Below are positions 43,288-44,432 of a stretch of 44,432 nt of DNA, one piece after another. Numbering within the stretch: the stretch's first letter is position 1; every line of letters starts with the position of its first letter. Below the pieces are notes generated by a model. That model saw only the letters and a list, made by a program, of their open reading frames with translations. It was not told the DNA's origin and did no database searches. The position numbers and the translations under genes were made by a program. Source of the stretch: CBDULQ01 sp965368115. GTDB lineage: Bacteria; Pseudomonadota; Gammaproteobacteria; SZUA-229. The stretch lies in NCBI GenBank assembly GCA_965368115.1, contig CBDULQ010000003.1, forward strand, positions 1 to 44,432, read 5' to 3'.

Positions 43288-44241
43288 TCAGCTAAATGAA
43301 TCCCTGAACGCGGACAGGAACCGGTCCAGATCATTTTCCGGCAAATGATTGATACCTGCCGCCGCTTCCCTGCCGCCTCCCGTTTCGAACTGACGGCATA
43401 ACACATCGGCACCCGACTTATTGTTCAGCGGTGCTCGCACACTCACCAGGTAGCCGCCATCCTTGCATGTCAGCATTGCGTGGGCACGATCCGGATTCTG
43501 TTGCGCCATATCATTGGCGAACACACCGCTGACCCGTCTCGCCCATTTTTCATTGGGCAGAATAAACAGCGCATGTTGCGGATCTTCGTATTCGCTATTC
43601 AACGACTCGGCCTGGGCAAAATCATTCTTATACCCCTCCAGCAAGGTCTGGTAACCGGCTTCATCGTTGATAAAAACAAAAGGATCGGCATAAGGCTTAA
43701 CCAGGTTGTAAAGATCAACCGGGGTGTAGATAAGATCATCGAGTGACGAGCCGTAGCCGTTGTAATTCATACAGGTGCCGAGCAGTTTCAATTGTTCGAG
43801 CTGCTCGCCGGATAACTGCAGCGGTTTGGCAACGGTCTCCGCGGAGGTATAAAGATTATCGCCATAGGCACCGACCACCGCCCAGGCCAGGAACTGGTTT
43901 TTCAGGCTACCGTTCACCAGCAGGCTGGTGCATACATTGGCATCGGTATTGATGTGGGTTTCAAGTTGATCATGCTCGGGAATCTCACCGGCAAAATGGT
44001 GATCGAAATAACGTACCCGTGCACCGGACTCCAGAACACGTAGCAACTCATCACGATTCTTGTCCAGGGAGATATCCAGTACGGTCACTTCATCACCGGA
44101 CTGGGCAGACACTTTCTTGAGCAGGCTGATATCACGTTTGACACCGGTTACCAGCTCACTGTCTACCGGACTGGCCAGTCGCAACTGGTGTAAAGCGCAA
44201 ATGCCATCCGCATCCCCGTTAAATACATCAATAAAACCCAT
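43288..44241 (-). CDS. DHH-family phosphoesterase
   Basis: A 317-residue protein with DVFNGDADGICALHQ (DHH motif I), VTVLDISLDKN, YFDHHFAGEIP (the DHH motif itself) and a DHHA1-type terminus containing GGGREAAAGINHLP. Related proteins include NrnA-type oligonucleases and DHH phosphatases; the substrate is unknown. GAGG lies 8 bases before the ATG, and A+T-rich -10-like stretches lie at about 44252-44275. Confidence 0.88.
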   Translation of the reverse strand: MGFIDVFNGDADGICALHQLRLASPVDSELVTGVKRDISLLKKVSAQSGDEVTVLDISLDKNRDELLRVLESGARVRYFDHHFAGEIPEHDQLETHINTDANVCTSLLVNGSLKNQFLAWAVVGAYGDNLYTSAETVAKPLQLSGEQLEQLKLLGTCMNYNGYGSSLDDLIYTPVDLYNLVKPYADPFVFINDEAGYQTLLEGYKNDFAQAESLNSEYEDPQHALFILPNEKWARRVSGVFANDMAQQNPDRAHAMLTCKDGGYLVSVRAPLNNKSGADVLCRQFETGGGREAAAGINHLPENDLDRFLSAFRDSFS

Positions 44242-44322
44242 CCTCAGTACCTCGATTCATTTTTATAGATCATCCAATAATATACAAAGCCTGTTATGAG
44301 CGACACAGGTCATATGCCCATA

Positions 44323-44432
44323 TCAATGACTCGTCGCAATCATGTCTAATGGAATGTTTTGCGCCGTAGCTGACTCCGACAGATCATCGATTGAGAAAAT
44401 AAATCTTTTCGTATCAGCAACATAGCTATTCC
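44323..44432 (-). CDS. Possible C-terminal end of an unidentified gene
   Basis: A leftward frame enters from the right edge and stops with TGA at 44323-44325 after at least 35 codons; it reads as SIDDLSESATAQNIPLDMIATSH at its end. The composition is A+T-richer than the neighbours. It is too short to assign to any family. A chance open frame cannot be excluded. Confidence 0.35.
   Translation of the reverse strand, partial: NSYVADTKRFIFSIDDLSESATAQNIPLDMIATSH

Overview
The window reads as a chromosomal segment of a free-living gammaproteobacterium (basis: the blocks hisB-hisH, dtd-pip, pilT-pilU, yggS-proC-yggT-yggU, yrfG/nudE/cysQ and a complete gspC-N operon, with families and gene order typical of that class). 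No insertion sequence, phage gene, tRNA, rRNA or CRISPR array was seen. Genes are tightly packed, with many 1-17 base overlaps and convergent neighbours only about 6 bases apart.

Layout. 1-1046: histidine genes hisH (cut by the window edge) and hisB, leftward. 1047-2072: sparse region with one small membrane protein, inverted repeats and a terminator. 2073-10008: an iron-type periplasmic locus, comprising a di-heme MauG/CcpA lipoprotein (leftward) and, divergently, imelysin 1, a di-heme DUF1111 protein, a Tat-exported DUF1513 protein, imelysin 2 and an outer-membrane porin; a Fur-like box lies between the divergent promoters. 10015-11402: dtd and pip, leftward. 11403-12056: about 650 bases without a protein gene, holding what look like two tandem CsrA-sequestering small RNAs (CsrB/RsmZ type), each ending in a perfect intrinsic terminator, with a GacA-box-like palindrome upstream. 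12057-16539: a TtcA-like PP-loop ATPase, then a leftward pirin / cytochrome b561 / YceI / methyltransferase cluster with a divergent LysR regulator. 16546-20739: a large Nma111/Deg7-like double-domain HtrA protease facing an SpmA/SpmB-like membrane pair. 20732-24138: three tandem type IV pilus retraction ATPases. 24296-27935: yggS, proC, yggT, yggU, a TauE/SafE-like membrane protein and an HU protein with a lysine-rich tail. 28120-40759: type II secretion genes gspC-N with an antisense rhombosortase gene between gspF and gspG. 40774-44432: YkgJ-type Cys-cluster protein, yrfG, nudE, cysQ, a DHH phosphoesterase and a possible gene end at the right edge.

Two things stand out. First, the GGA-rich, terminator-ended pair of transcripts at about 11533-11979, which would titrate CsrA/RsmA and so link to the pilus and secretion machinery nearby (inference). 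Second, the minor pseudopilins GspH and GspI carry prepilin leaders of about 113 and 132 residues instead of the usual 5-15. These leaders are built from the same 189-base block (a 105-base unit plus an 84-base partial unit), read in the same frame in both genes. The block lies upstream of the prepilin peptidase cut, so it would be removed from the mature protein; it behaves like an in-frame coding repeat family parked at a tolerant site, or an undescribed long leader domain.
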